A stretch of 64,000 bases of DNA from Pohlia nutans (taxonomy: Eukaryota; Streptophyta; Bryopsida; Bryales; Mniaceae). The translations under genes and the position numbers were made by a program. This document shows, in pieces, positions 1-10,517 of this stretch (its first letter is position 1; each line of letters starts with the position of its first letter). The notes beneath the pieces were generated by a model. It was not told the origin of the DNA, did not search any database, and worked only from the letters and a program-made list of their open reading frames with translations. Where the stretch lies: contig CM040087.1 of NCBI GenBank assembly GCA_022496805.1, positions 4,786,001-4,850,000 of the forward strand, given 5' to 3'.

Positions 1-1156
1 TAACATTTACTTGTGTTCAAAGGTCAGTACGTTTGGGAGTTAATTAGTACCAATTTTTATTAGTTGAAATTTGGATATTAGCTCATCACTTAGGTTAAAT
101 GTGTTGCTTAACCTTTAAATTTCCACGGATCCTCAATATATACTACGGTCCAATAAACTTACAAATTTTTGATGTTTGAATCTATCCAAAGAATTGTGTT
201 TATGTATAGCGAGGTCTGATTTGCTTACGAGTTCCCCTTTGCAGGCAAAAAATTCAGAAACTTTGAACAATGCGAGTGTACTAAAAAATGATCCGATTTG
301 GGTACCGTAAGGTGCGTTGCAATCACATTGGAGCACACTACAATATCATTACAAATTTACACATGTATTAGTGAAAATCATACAACAAGTTACAAATATT
401 ATATACACTATCTTCCATTGAGTGCTCTCACCCTTTGCTTTAAATACAGTGTTCATTTTAGCAAGCATATTTGAAATGAGTGTTTGAAATTGTTCTTTAG
501 ATAATTGAGCCTATACTTGTTGGAAAATATGTATCATTTCCTCTTTGTCCTTCATAATCTTTTTGATTACATGGGCTTGTCTCCAATCAACAGGGTACCT
601 TGTCTCCAGTTACATGTTTGCCATAAGGGCCAGCATGAAAGTTAGTTGGAGCTCTTACAAGCTCAATATTGATAACTTTAACTAGCTTATTTCTTTCTCT
701 CGCCGACGGTGTTCCCATCTGGTTCTATAGTAATGTGTATTTTGTTCTTTGCAATGAAATGTGTGTCATTTGTTTCAAATTAAAAATTAAAAAAGAATGC
801 TTGTATGTATCTCTTTATCAGGATTTGGGTCACAACTTTTGAATAAGCTTATAAAAACTTGTCATCTACACATTATAATGCTGTGATTGCTGTCCATGGT
901 GAGGACAGAAAGAAACCACTGACATGTATGAATGATTGATTTTCTGTCTGAATAAAGTGTGCATCAATAACAGAGTTGACCAAAATGGCCGCTTGCTGTT
1001 TTCATCGTTACCCATCTTGCTCCATTTTGAAGTATTGGTACAGCAAGAGAATTGTCAACCACAACATCACAGGATGCTGGAATTGGAACAGGCACTCTGC
1101 CACCATGTTTCTAGAAATCAAAGGTACAGACTTGAAGGATTTATAACTAGCGCGTA
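1..1156. other. AT-rich intergenic DNA, no gene seen
   Basis: Only short open frames occur on either strand, none with a recognisable domain. No RNA gene or clear inverted repeat was noticed. Confidence 0.5.
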
Positions 1157-1472
1157 AGGTAACTATACCTTAAAGCATTCACCTTACCAACTGAGCCTAC
1201 TTACACACATAACACAGAAAGTATTTTCAGTGGGTCTTATTAGCAAGTCCAAGAGGATTCCTACGCACTTTAGCATGCATTATTTGGATACTGTATGAAT
1301 AAGTTATGAATTTCCAAAGTGCTAACTATAGGTTGACCTTAAAGCGACCTTAAACTCTAATGTTCAGATTGTGCACATTCTCATTAACAAATAGGGTGTC
1401 AGAATCTACTTATTATGGAAGACTGAGCTATGCGCGCTTTAAGGAAATGGTTGCTTTTAGATATAGTTACCT
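1157..1472. mobile_element. MITE family R1, copy a (TA-flanked)
   Basis: A 316-bp element begins AGGTAACTATACC and ends with a diverged inverse (ATATAGTTACCT). A TA dinucleotide lies on each side (1155-1156 and 1473-1474). A second copy lies at 18341-19190. TIRs with a TA duplication fit a non-autonomous Tc1/mariner-type element. Another R1-type right end sits at about 1785-1819, so the locus holds more than one insertion. Confidence 0.6.
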
Positions 1473-1473
1473 T

Positions 1474-1612
1474 AGTCGCGAAGTCTTTGCCTTAGTATTT
1501 ACCCGAACTCATTTTTACGGCTTCTTTTTACTGTCCAAGTGTGTAATTTTTGGTAACTCCTCATGTACAAAGCGTTTCCATAATCTCTCACCTGGAAGGG
1601 TAGAGAGAACAA
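1474..1612. repeat. Dispersed repeat R2, copy a
   Basis: About 140 bp match 6651-6785 by eye. Both start near GCGAAGTCT, share CCTTAGTATTTA and end in a purine-rich AGAGA stretch. The copy lies between R1 fragments. No coding content or tRNA-like box pair was convincing, so the class is unknown. Confidence 0.45.
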
Positions 1613-1727
1613 AACTAGGTTGGCTGCCAACATGATAATTCCAATGGCAAAATTGGCTTTGAGTGTGTGTACCACAAAGATAATCATAACTTGAAAGGAG
1701 CATTTACTTCAAAGCGTGTCTATCTAT

Positions 1728-1764
1728 CTACTACACTGTGACATTTTTCTGCTAAAATGTCACA
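1728..1764. repeat. Short imperfect hairpin
   Basis: CTACACTGTGACATTTT and AAAATGTCACACTGTAG form inverted arms around a short loop, with one mismatch. The hairpin lies between the two R1-type right ends. Confidence 0.5.
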
Positions 1765-1819
1765 CTGTAGTAAATATGCATGCTTTAAGGTAAATGCTCC
1801 CTTTAAAGTATAGTTACCT

Positions 1820-2270
1820 TACACGTTATTCAACCCTAAATTGAGTGTGATATGTAAAAATTGATTCCATGGTCGTAGGTCCAGGCATTTAGGGGTTTAC
1901 AAATTAAAAGGTCACACTATAGTCTATAGTGGTTGTAACCATCAAACAACATGAAATCCCTTTGTCATGGCAAATGACATAACATAATAGAGCAATTCTA
2001 GATGTCTCCCTTTTGGAATTAGATCAAATGAGCATGATTCAATTTTCGCCTTCTACAACATGTCGTACGACTCGGAGAAGGTGGTTCTCCCTTCAAGAGC
2101 CAAGCCTTGAACTTCAATTCTCCCATTTTTGTAGGTACACATGGTAATTCACTTGTTGGAAGTTTACATTGCCCATGCTCATAGCGATGCTTATGAAGAC
2201 AATAACCTTGAATCCAACTAACCTGCCAATTCTGAAAAAGGGGGACTTCATGAAGTGCTCTATTTCCGGA
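1820..2270. other. Intergenic, no gene seen
   Basis: Short overlapping open frames on the minus strand (up to 90 codons) show no recognisable motif. No repeat was noticed apart from the element that starts at 2271. Confidence 0.4.
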
Positions 2271-2597
2271 CGTGGAAGGCAGGGTCGGCACTTTCTTGTC
2301 GAATAATTAATAGAAGTTGAAACAGTGGAGGTCGACATTTTCAAAAGTAATTATTAAGAAATCAGCTATTAATAGCTAACATTAAAAAAATCTGACGGCT
2401 AAACATATAGTATTATTATTATTATTTTCTAGGATTCCGTTGAGTGTTATTTTTATTTTATTTTATTTTATTTTATTTTATTTTTATGGTTTTTTGTTGA
2501 CTTTATTTTTATTGATTTTGACAAAACACTTAATAAATTTATTTATCTTTTCGACATTTTTTTGGGGAATTATTTTCTGCCGACCCTGCCTTCCACG
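2271..2597. mobile_element. Inverted-repeat element, probable MITE
   Basis: A perfect 20-bp inverted repeat, CGTGGAAGGCAGGGTCGGCA at 2271-2290 and its complement at 2578-2597, bounds 327 bp. The interior is AT-rich and holds (TTA)n and (TTTTA)n microsatellites. No clear target duplication was found, so the true ends may lie slightly outside. Confidence 0.5.
2451..2485. repeat. (TTTTA)n microsatellite
   Basis: About six TTTTA units in tandem, preceded by a short (TTA)n run near 2410-2426. Both lie inside the inverted-repeat element 2271-2597. Confidence 0.85.
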
Positions 2598-2797
2598 TAC
2601 GGTATGTTATGGAGAACTTACCCAAGAACTCGGAAATAATCTGTGATTGTGGGGCACAGTAATTGGGACCCAGAATGAAGGAAAGGAAAGCCCAGTTGTA
2701 AGGGTTGAACAGGTCTGTGTGGGGTCTTTGCTGTTGGGGCCCTTTTCCACCCAACTTACAACAATCATCTACACATCCAATCTCACACTTGGGTCTA

Positions 2798-4406
2798 CAG
2801 TACCTCACAAAACTGTTCCAATGATTGGAACTTCTAGATTCAAAAGTATGTGTAAGATAAATGGATGTCCAAACTTTCAAGTAGTAGTTTGAGGCATATA
2901 TTACATCCAATCTAGTACACATTTGTAAAAAAAATCTAACTAAATCAAATATCATTGAAGGAAAAATGAAAGTTAAAAACTAGTATATACATTGGTACAG
3001 TTTTGTGAGTGCTCTAAGTAAACTAGCTAATACTTTGTCCATCTTCCTTTTGAAGCTATTACAGCTTCAATCCTTTTGGGCATACTTTCTATAAGTCTTC
3101 TACAATCATGTGCAGTAATAGAAGAGAAGACTTGTACTACACGTTCCCATAATTCTATCATTCCTTTTGGAGGTGAATCATATTGATTCAATCTCCTTTT
3201 GAGGATGGCCCATAGATGTTCTATTGGATTTAAATCAGGGGATTGGGCAGGCCACGTTAGAAGACTAAAACTTTGCCTTGAAAACCATTCTTGCATCATT
3301 TTTGTGGTGTGAACGGAAGCATTATCTTGCTGAAAAATGACTTGTGTAGCATCTAATCCATATTTTCTAATTGTACCATCTATTGTCTGCTCTAAAATCT
3401 GACGATATCCATGTTGATTGAGGCGGCCTTCAACTTTGTACACTAGTCCTGGCCCATAAATGGTCATACTACCCCAAATCATGATTCCACCACCACCATG
3501 CTTTACTGTCTCTGTAACAGTGCGTGTTGACAACTCATGTGGATCACGACTCCAACACCAAGAGATTCCATCAGAGCAGAATAAGTTGATTTTAGACTCA
3601 TCAGAGAAAATGACACGACTCCAATCATCTATAGTCCAATCTAGATGGGCTCTTGCAAAGTCTAAACGTGCTTTGATATTCTTGACTGAAAGACGTGGTT
3701 TTTTCTGCTTCACTTGTGATTGTAAACCACCTCTACGTAAAACACGTCTCACTGTTTCAACACACACTTGCATCCCAAATGCCTCTTGCACATTTTTTGT
3801 AGCCTCTACTGCAGTACTAAGCTTACCTCTAGTCATATTCAATACACAAGACCGTTCCATTGCAGGAGTCATCTTTCTTGGTCTACCTCCATGTGATGAT
3901 TCTACATTGAAAACACACTTTTGTCGGAGCCTCTGCACAGTTCCAACACCCACATGCAAACTCCTTGACACTTCTCTTATAGTGCACCCTCTTTGCAACA
4001 TAGAAAGAACGTCTGACTTTTTTTGAGAAGATAATGCAGACACCATCTTTTCTACTTGGAAGCAAGAACAACAAAGTACAAAAAACTGTAGGAAAATGGT
4101 CTATACACACACTGGAACAAAGTTCTACAACAAAGAGTTGAAGGTCCATCAAGATTGACAAGCTTTTGTAAACATTTAGTTTTGGAAGAGTGCACTCACA
4201 AAACTGTTCCAGTGAATCAGATGGCTTTGAACCCTACAATTGTCACGTATAGATAGTCATGCATGTCATTGGTTTTTACATTTGGCTTCCTAACGTAGAT
4301 TAGAAGCTTATTGCAATGCCACATGGGCATTTGCAATTGCCATGTAGCATCCACAGTCAACCAAAAGAAGATATTTACAGCATTGGAACAGTTTTGTGAG
4401 GTACTG
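2798..4406 (-). mobile_element. Complete Tc1-like DNA transposon
   Basis: The element is 1609 bp with perfect 26-bp terminal inverted repeats (2798-2823 and 4381-4406; outer end CAGTACCTCACAAAACTG). It is flanked by TA on both sides (2796-2797 and 4407-4408), the Tc1/mariner target site. It contains one uninterrupted DD34E transposase frame on the minus strand. Variants of the terminal repeat recur internally near 2990-3016 and 4188-4214, each inverted relative to its nearest end. Everything expected of an autonomous element is present. Plants more usually carry DD39D mariner-like elements, so the lineage is unusual. Confidence 0.9.
3027..4046 (-). CDS. Tc1-like transposase (DD34E)
   Basis: This 339-residue frame starts with ATG and has a normal Tc1-family length. 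The N-terminus (about 1-110) looks like paired helix-turn-helix DNA-binding domains, with an AT-hook-like GRPR motif at about 54-57. The DDE catalytic core has D149 (in IFSDES), D241 (in QQDNAS) and E276 (in LNPIEHLW). There are 34 residues between D241 and E276, which defines DD34E. The family cuts and pastes DNA at TA sites and acts in the nucleus on the element's own inverted repeats. No internal stop or frameshift is seen. The frame lies centrally between perfect TIRs. Activity is inferred from intactness only. Confidence 0.93.
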   Translation of the reverse strand: MVSALSSQKKSDVLSMLQRGCTIREVSRSLHVGVGTVQRLRQKCVFNVESSHGGRPRKMTPAMERSCVLNMTRGKLSTAVEATKNVQEAFGMQVCVETVRRVLRRGGLQSQVKQKKPRLSVKNIKARLDFARAHLDWTIDDWSRVIFSDESKINLFCSDGISWCWSRDPHELSTRTVTETVKHGGGGIMIWGSMTIYGPGLVYKVEGRLNQHGYRQILEQTIDGTIRKYGLDATQVIFQQDNASVHTTKMMQEWFSRQSFSLLTWPAQSPDLNPIEHLWAILKRRLNQYDSPPKGMIELWERVVQVFSSITAHDCRRLIESMPKRIEAVIASKGRWTKY

Positions 4407-4866
4407 TATAACAGTATTCCAAACGTTCTCTTGTGCTCTCTCTCTTTTCCAAATCTCATTCTGATTTTTGGGTATATGCAAGTATATGCAATATGACTGC
4501 CCCTAGTAATGTCTAGACATAATATACTGCACTGATGCACCCCACACTTCTACACTCTGCAACCAAATTCTGCACTATGCAATAGTTGATTCCAAAATAT
4601 TTTTGAAATGATCGATGACGTCAACAAAATATTCCGTAAACTTCAAATTTTAAACCTCAACCCTCAAAACCCTAAACCTCAAATTCTATATACCCTAAAC
4701 TCCATATTTTATACCCTAAACCTTAAACCCTAAATCCTAAACCCTAAACCTAAATTTAAACTACTATTTGATAGTGATGACAGGACAAAGTATTCCAAGA
4801 ATACTCTATACCTACATCCCCAATCTTGCACCACGCAATAGATGGCCCCCAGTTTTTGTATACTTA
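4407..4866. other. Intergenic with telomere-like tract
   Basis: No gene is seen. The right part holds the degenerate CCCTAAA tract listed separately. Confidence 0.5.
4655..4755. repeat. Degenerate interstitial telomere-type repeat (CCCTAAA)n
   Basis: Several CCCTAAA or one-base variants occur in about 100 bp, densest at 4705-4750. CCCTAAA is the complement of the common plant telomere unit TTTAGGG. The tract is short and degenerate, so it is not a chromosome end. Confidence 0.7.
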
Positions 4867-5172
4867 AGGTTGAGACACACATTCCCGACCATGTATACAA
4901 AATCAACCACCCTAAATTTTTGCCTAAAGTTTTAGATTTTGAAAGGGAAGATGTACCTCATTTGTACATTAAAGCATGTGATCGGTTTTTGGTAAACCTA
5001 CAACTTCCACTTTGAAAATTTGTACTTATTCAAATAATTATCAAAAAATAATAATTAAATATGAAAACTTCTTAATTTCTTATTGCTTAAAGAGGAAGAT
5101 ACTCAATATATTGATTCATCTATCCCAAGTATAGTGCATGCATTAATTGATCGGTTTTAGGTGCCTCGACCT
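4867..5172. mobile_element. MITE family R5, copy a (TA-flanked)
   Basis: The element is 306 bp. Its right end reads GATCGGTTTTAGGTGCCTCG and its left end is a diverged inverse. TA flanks both sides (4865-4866 and 5173-5174). It shares interior sequence with 7002-7295, including a run containing GGGAAGATGTACCTCATTTG. Confidence 0.65.
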
Positions 5173-5330
5173 TAACACTCAAAGGATCGGAGGTGTTTTG
5201 CTCCAAAAATACACCAAAATTATCGTAACAATGTTTCTAGTGCATTGAGCCAAATTAAATTTTTCTACATTTAATCATAGGATCTTGTACAAAACTAGTA
5301 CGAGAATATTTGGCAAAAGTCTCAACAACT

Positions 5331-5613
5331 TTAACCCCTAAACATCTGAAAGTGCCTTTGAGGCCAGTAAAATACGGTGTATTTTTCTAATATTTGGAAT
5401 GAATCCAGACCTTTTACAGGTTTGAGTTCAACACAAAAACTGAAATTTACATCAATGCGGTTATAGTGAGTCATTGAGATCTGAATTTAGAGCTTCTTGT
5501 TGATAGCAAATGTCATTTTTACGGCCACGTATCTACTATCCCCATGGGACGTTTAGGGATTAACCACATGAATTGCAAAATTTTAACACATTAAGTGGAC
5601 GTTTAGGGGTTAA
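5331..5613. mobile_element. TTAA-flanked piggyBac-like element
   Basis: The left end TTAACCCCTAAAC (5331) pairs with a right end GTTTAGGGGTTAA (to 5613). The right end is duplicated: a 50-bp unit at 5547-5596 recurs at 5597-5646, giving two possible termini. TTAA target sites with ends beginning CCC are the piggyBac signature. There is no coding capacity. Confidence 0.5.
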
Positions 5614-6254
5614 CCACATAAATTGCAAAACTTTAACACATTAAGTGAAAAAAAAACGTTTTTTAATGCACCTTGCCAAATTAGGCTAATAACCTTTAAA
5701 TTTTTTGCACTGTGAATGGAATTTGACAGTTTAATACTTTATGTTGTCAGTGTGCCTTTTCCTTTTTCTTTTTTCTTTTTTCCCAAAATCCAAGAAAAAG
5801 CACTGGTGTGTTCATGATATGGTACACTTCTCAGAGCATGGTTCAAATCCCAAGCAGTTGTGTCTAGGATTTGTTGTCAAGCAGTTGTGTCTAGGATTTG
5901 TTGTCAAGCATTGACCTAGGCACCTGGGAAGCTTTTTAGCACAATGGACCAAGGGTACAATTTATGCAAATACTTTGCTTGGGAGTGAAGCCAGTGTGAA
6001 ATTTGCATAATAAGGCAGAAATACCATAAACTGAGAAAATTAGGTGTTTTGTATCTCAGAAATGGGAGTTTATTGAGGACTGTTTTTTATGTGCTCTTTG
6101 TTTAGTGTGATGTTTGTAATCTGTTGTTGTGCAATGACAATAAAGCATCCATTTGTTTCAACATAAAAATAAAAATTGCCTAATGTTTTTTCTAGTGAAA
6201 ACAAAGTACACCAACCTGGAAACCACTCAAGATGTTAAAAACACCTTCAAGTGA
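5614..6254. other. Intergenic, no gene seen
   Basis: Contains pyrimidine-rich runs and one 27-bp tandem duplication. A lone tRNA box-B-like GGTTCAAATCCC at about 5840 has no convincing box A or cloverleaf. Confidence 0.4.
5851..5904. repeat. 27-bp tandem duplication
   Basis: Two adjacent identical units start at 5851 and 5878, each beginning CAAGCAGTTGTGTCTAGG. Confidence 0.85.
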
Positions 6255-6371
6255 CACTAGTAGGAAAGGTGGCACTCCCCAAGTAGATGCCCAGGCAAAA
6301 TCACTGTGCATATGTGGAATTGGGCACCACATGCCCGGGCAAGTCCCTCGGCACTGCCACCTTTTCCACTA
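6255..6371. mobile_element. Possible small CACTA-like MITE
   Basis: The left end CACTAGTAGGAAAGGTGGCA is answered on the right by TGCCACCTTTTCCACTA, an imperfect inverted repeat with a CACTA-type end. The target duplication is unclear. It abuts the next element. Confidence 0.35.
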
Positions 6372-6592
6372 CACTAAATAGGTAGATTAGTGTTAGATAA
6401 TTATAGGATTTGAAAATATCATAGATTTTTACTCTCCACAAAAACATTTACCAAAGACATTGATTCCAATACTATTAAAAGATCCCCATCTTGACCTATA
6501 TAGAGGGTAAAAAAAATGGTCAAAAGTAAAACCTTACTGCATGTTTATGTAAATTAGTGTATCTAACACTAATCTACCTATTTAGTGTAGTG
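6367..6592. mobile_element. MITE with perfect 33-bp inverted ends
   Basis: Arms 6367-6399 and 6560-6592 are perfect inverted repeats beginning CACTACACTAAATAGG, around a 160-bp interior without an open frame. The flanks show no clear direct repeat, so the superfamily is unassigned (the end is CACTA-like). Confidence 0.6.
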
Positions 6593-6650
6593 TGAGTATG
6601 ATCATAAAATCAATAACTTTTATGTCTTGCCTACCATTAATAAGCGGCTA

Positions 6651-6785
6651 GTTGCGAAGTCTCTGCCTTAGTATTTATCCCAGATTTATCTTTACGACTT
6701 CATTTTACCATCCAGATGCACAACTCCGAGTAACTAGTCAAAAACGAAATGTTTCCATAGTCTCTCCCCTGGTGGGGCAGAGACA
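6651..6785. repeat. Dispersed repeat R2, copy b
   Basis: This copy matches 1474-1612 and lies between two MITEs. Its ends carry a short inverted GTCTCTGCC / GGGCAGAGAC pair. Confidence 0.45.
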
Positions 6786-7001
6786 AGAAATGGGGCCTAA
6801 CTTACATGGAGCCATGACAGACAAGTAATAACAACTCACCCGGGAATTAAGCTATGACAGAATATGCATACCGTGTTACAGGAGAACATGGATCAGCTGA
6901 ATGCCCAGCACGCAATGGGTCCACAGCCATCACAAACTGTTCATTGTCATTCTGTTCTTGACTGCGGCTTCCATAACATTCAGTAGCCTTCATGCTTGCT
7001 A

Positions 7002-7295
7002 AGGTCGAGGCACCTAAAGCCGACCAGGTACCTAAAACCGATCAGGCCTAATTTCTAGATTTTGAAAGGGAAGATGTACCTCATTTGTACATTAGAGCAT
7101 GTGATCGGTTTTGGGTTCTGAAGTACTTTTCACTTTGAAAAATTGTACAAATTTCAATATTGGGAAATAATTCATGGAAAAATTTGCATTCTCCGCGAAA
7201 ACTAACTTCCAACCCAGGAAAAATATCACCCTATTAATGGCTGGTCCAAAAATAGTGTAGATAGCTTAAGTGATCGGTTTTAGGTGCCTCGACCT
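7002..7295. mobile_element. MITE family R5, copy b (TA-flanked)
   Basis: A 294-bp element with well-preserved inverted ends, AGGTCGAGGCACCTAAA on the left and TTTAGGTGCCTCGACCT on the right. TA flanks it at 7000-7001 and 7296-7297. It is the better-preserved copy of 4867-5172. Confidence 0.75.
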
Positions 7296-7405
7296 TACCT
7301 TTCCTTCATGCACTCTGCTCATCACTTTGAGCCTCCACCTGTCCACTTAGATACTGATGCAGCATTGTTGGGTGTGGAATATTCCACATCATCTACTATA
7401 AGGTA

Positions 7406-7676
7406 GGAGGCTCTAAACCCGCCACTTTAAGGGCTATGAATTTATGAAAACACAGGGAGAACCGTGCATGATTTTTCACTAGAAGACAAATCCAAGCAAA
7501 GACCAACATACTTCGAATCAAAAAAATTGGATATTCCTAAAATTAGCAATAAATTTATGAAGTTGAAATGACATGGGTTCAAAAGTGGTGTTCTTCACCA
7601 TGGGTACATACAAAATTTCAAAATGTTCATTCTGGGTAGAGTGCGGGTTTAGAACTGTGGCGGGTTTAGAGCCCTC
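7406..7676. mobile_element. MITE with GGCTCTAAACCCGCCAC ends
   Basis: A 17-bp perfect inverted repeat, GGCTCTAAACCCGCCAC, lies just inside each end of a 271-bp element. TA flanks it at 7404-7405 and 7677-7678. No coding capacity. Confidence 0.6.
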
Positions 7677-8238
7677 TAACTTAGAGCCAAGGTAGGGACA
7701 ATGAAAACCATTGAATGTTATGGTGATGTCAGGGTGTAAACCATGCGAGAAAAAAATATGGGATACTTTTAATTCATTGAATAAAAAAATTATACAAATT
7801 TTAGAAATATCGTAGCCTAAACGAAATGGTCTATACGGTATTATATCTAAAGTGGGGTAGGTGAAAAGTATAGGTAGTATTTAATTTTTGTTAATAAAGT
7901 ATGGTCTGTAATATTTGGAAGAACGAGAATATATGCGAGGTTCAATAAAAATCCTTGAATTGAATGAGAAATAGCCTTAATCACCTATACCCTAAACCCT
8001 AAATTCTAAAACCTTATTGTTTAAACTTTAAGTCTTTTGTGCATGCAAATCCTCTTTATTCAATTCTTTGTAATTAAGGGGACTTGGAGGTTCCTCAGGG
8101 AGAGCACTATTCAACAAAGCCAAGAATCACGTGCGTGCATCCCCCTAATTTAAAACCCTCTGTATACATTTTTCTTTTGGCTAAAATTAAGCAATATATG
8201 TACAGATCTCATAGCCTCAAAATACATTTCCTCATGTA
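7677..8238. other. Intergenic, no gene seen
   Basis: AT-rich, with a short CCCTAAAC-like run near 7985-8010. Nothing else was recognised. Confidence 0.45.
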
Positions 8239-9258
8239 CAGTGGGGTACCAATCAAAATGTCGTTTTCGAATTCACAGTGAGAAAAATTTCAATACTGCC
8301 AACTTTGAAAGCCTCCCAAGAGCTCAAAGTTTTGTGTTTTACCACGAAATCTTTAACAAATAATAATCCTTAAGTTAATTATATGTATGCCAAATTTCAA
8401 GGCCAAAAGATTCACCAAAAATAAGTTATTCAAAATCTACCAACATTGGTAAATTTCCACTACTGCCAACTTTGACAGCCTTCCAAAGATTGTATAAATT
8501 TTTTTTGCCATGAAATTTTTGGAACAAAAACATCTTTATGTTAATAACATACGATAAAAATTTGAAGGCCAAAAGATAAATACAAAAAAAGATATTAACA
8601 ATCTACCAACATGTGTAGTTGTGGGAAACAATGGGGGAAACCATTTCATTGCTACCAACTTTGACTACTATATTGGTAGATTTTGAATAACTTTTTTTTG
8701 GTGAATCTTTTGGCCTTGAAGTTTGGCATGCATATAATTAACTTAAAGGTAATTCTTTGGTAAAACTTTCATGGTAAAATATCAATTTTTGAGCTCTCGG
8801 GAGGCTTTCAAAGTTGGCAGTACTCAAAGTTGGTAGCAATGAAATGATTTCCCCCATTGTTTCCCACAACTACACATGTTGGTAGATTGTTAATATCGTT
8901 TTTTGTATTAATCTTTTGGCCTTGAAATTTTTATCATATGTTATTAACATAAAGAGGTTTTTGTTGCAAAAATTTCATGGCAAAAAAAAAAATTCAATCT
9001 TTGGGAGGCTGTCGAAGATGGCAGCAGTGAAACAATATCCACAGCTACCAATGTTGGTATATTTTGAATAATGTTTTTTCGGTGAATCTTTTGGCCTTGA
9101 AATTTTGCATACATATAATTAACTAAAATATTATTCTTCAATCAAAAATTCGTGGTAAAAAACCAATTTTTGAGCTTTCGGGAGGCTTTCAAAGTTGGCA
9201 ATACTGAAATTTTTCTCACTGCGAATTCGAAAACGACATTTTGATTGGTACCCCACTG
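8239..9258. mobile_element. 1.0-kb foldback element, copy a (TA-flanked)
   Basis: Two long inverted arms of roughly 400-500 bp each meet near 8640-8700. The ends are CAGTGGGGTACC and GGTACCCCACTG, flanked by TA (8237-8238 and 9259-9260). Each arm is itself built of two diverged units about 167 bp apart that share ACTGCCAACTTTGA and AAGGCCAAAAGAT. There is no coding capacity; short frames at the two ends read the same arm. CAG ends with TA duplication suggest a Tc1/mariner-related foldback MITE. A transcript across it would fold into a long hairpin. Confidence 0.8.
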
Positions 9259-10193
9259 TACACATGGGCTAAAAATGAGGAATTAAACTCCAAGCCCCAT
9301 GTATATCTATTTTCCGCTCGATTGAAATATGTCTTTGATATATACATTTTGTACATGCTTGTTCTAAATAATACCCTTGTTGTGCACGCACGTGTATAAT
9401 TACAGTACTTAAAGAGTGCATTCCCCGGGGGAGGTTCATGTTTAGAAAAAAGGTAGAGCAGGAGTGAGTGCATTTGAAGAGATGGTATTTTCGTGCTTAA
9501 ACTACCGGTATTGCCTCTTGCAGAAAATACTAGTGGATATTTGATTCTTTGTCGGACTCATTCGTTCGGTTGTCTTTTTAAACACATTACTTGAATGACT
9601 GTGATATCTATCTAACTTTTTCTTTTGTTCTAGTTTCTATTCATTTCTTTAAAATATCAACATTTAATTGCAACACTTTGGGCATTGAGAACAATTGTTA
9701 TTATTTGAAAGTTTTGTTCATGCATTGTTGTTGTTTTGTTATAAATTACCGTAATGTCAATTTATGCCAAAATTCTACGATTTTGATAAATGGTACAATT
9801 TATCAACAAAATAAGGTCTATAATATATGGAAACCCTCAAGAAGAAATTATACACGGAAACTATACTATATGTACATTCGTCCATTTCAAGATATTTTCA
9901 TCCAATTTGGATGAATTTCACCAGAAAATTTTGAAAAAATGATTATCGGTAAAGCCTCTCGTAATTCTATATTCACAGTAGCTACATTATGGTTGTAACT
10001 TTTTATACGTAACTAAATACCAACACTTTCATTTTTGAACTCAAGATGTGAGACAATCTATGCCAAAGAAAGATTTCAAGAAAATCGGTGCATCTTGGAT
10101 ACCCTGAATGATTTTTTTGAATTAGCAATTGTGTCTAAAGTGGTGATACCATAGCTTCCTAGTAGTTTGGGCACCTTCCTGCTTAATAATTAA
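9259..10193. other. Intergenic, no gene seen
   Basis: A 107-codon plus-strand frame at 9591-9914 is AT-rich with no recognisable motif. No repeat was noticed. Confidence 0.4.
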
Positions 10194-10517
10194 TCAACCT
10201 CTAAACGTCCCAACGTTCAGAAACTGGATCGTGAACAAATTCAAAGCTATGCAATTTTCTCATACAATTTTGGATGACTTTCATTCAAGTCGCCTTTATA
10301 AGACTATTAAATTCTCTACCAATTATAATAATTCTTTTGTGATGAGGAGTTGTTGATAATATTGGAGAGGCCTCCACTTGCAAGTACGTCAAATCTGTTA
10401 GATAGATTTTATGCTTGCAATGGTCCTCTTATGTACAGTACATCTGAGCCATGCTAATATCTATCTTTGAGGCTAGCATCTACGAGTTTTTAAAAGATCG
10501 GTACATTTAGGGGTTAA
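10194..10517. mobile_element. TTAA-flanked piggyBac-like element, family E10, copy a
   Basis: About 324 bp from a decayed TCAA-CCTCTAAACG end to a right end TTTAGGGGTTAA. It is an inverted copy of 11260-11595: a shared block around GATGACTTTCATTCAAGT occurs in opposite orientation in the two. Confidence 0.6.

Noticed and set aside
8084..9473. Two frames ending in the same residues at the two ends of the foldback
   Set aside because: The shared C-terminus is the inverted arm read twice, not a gene pair.
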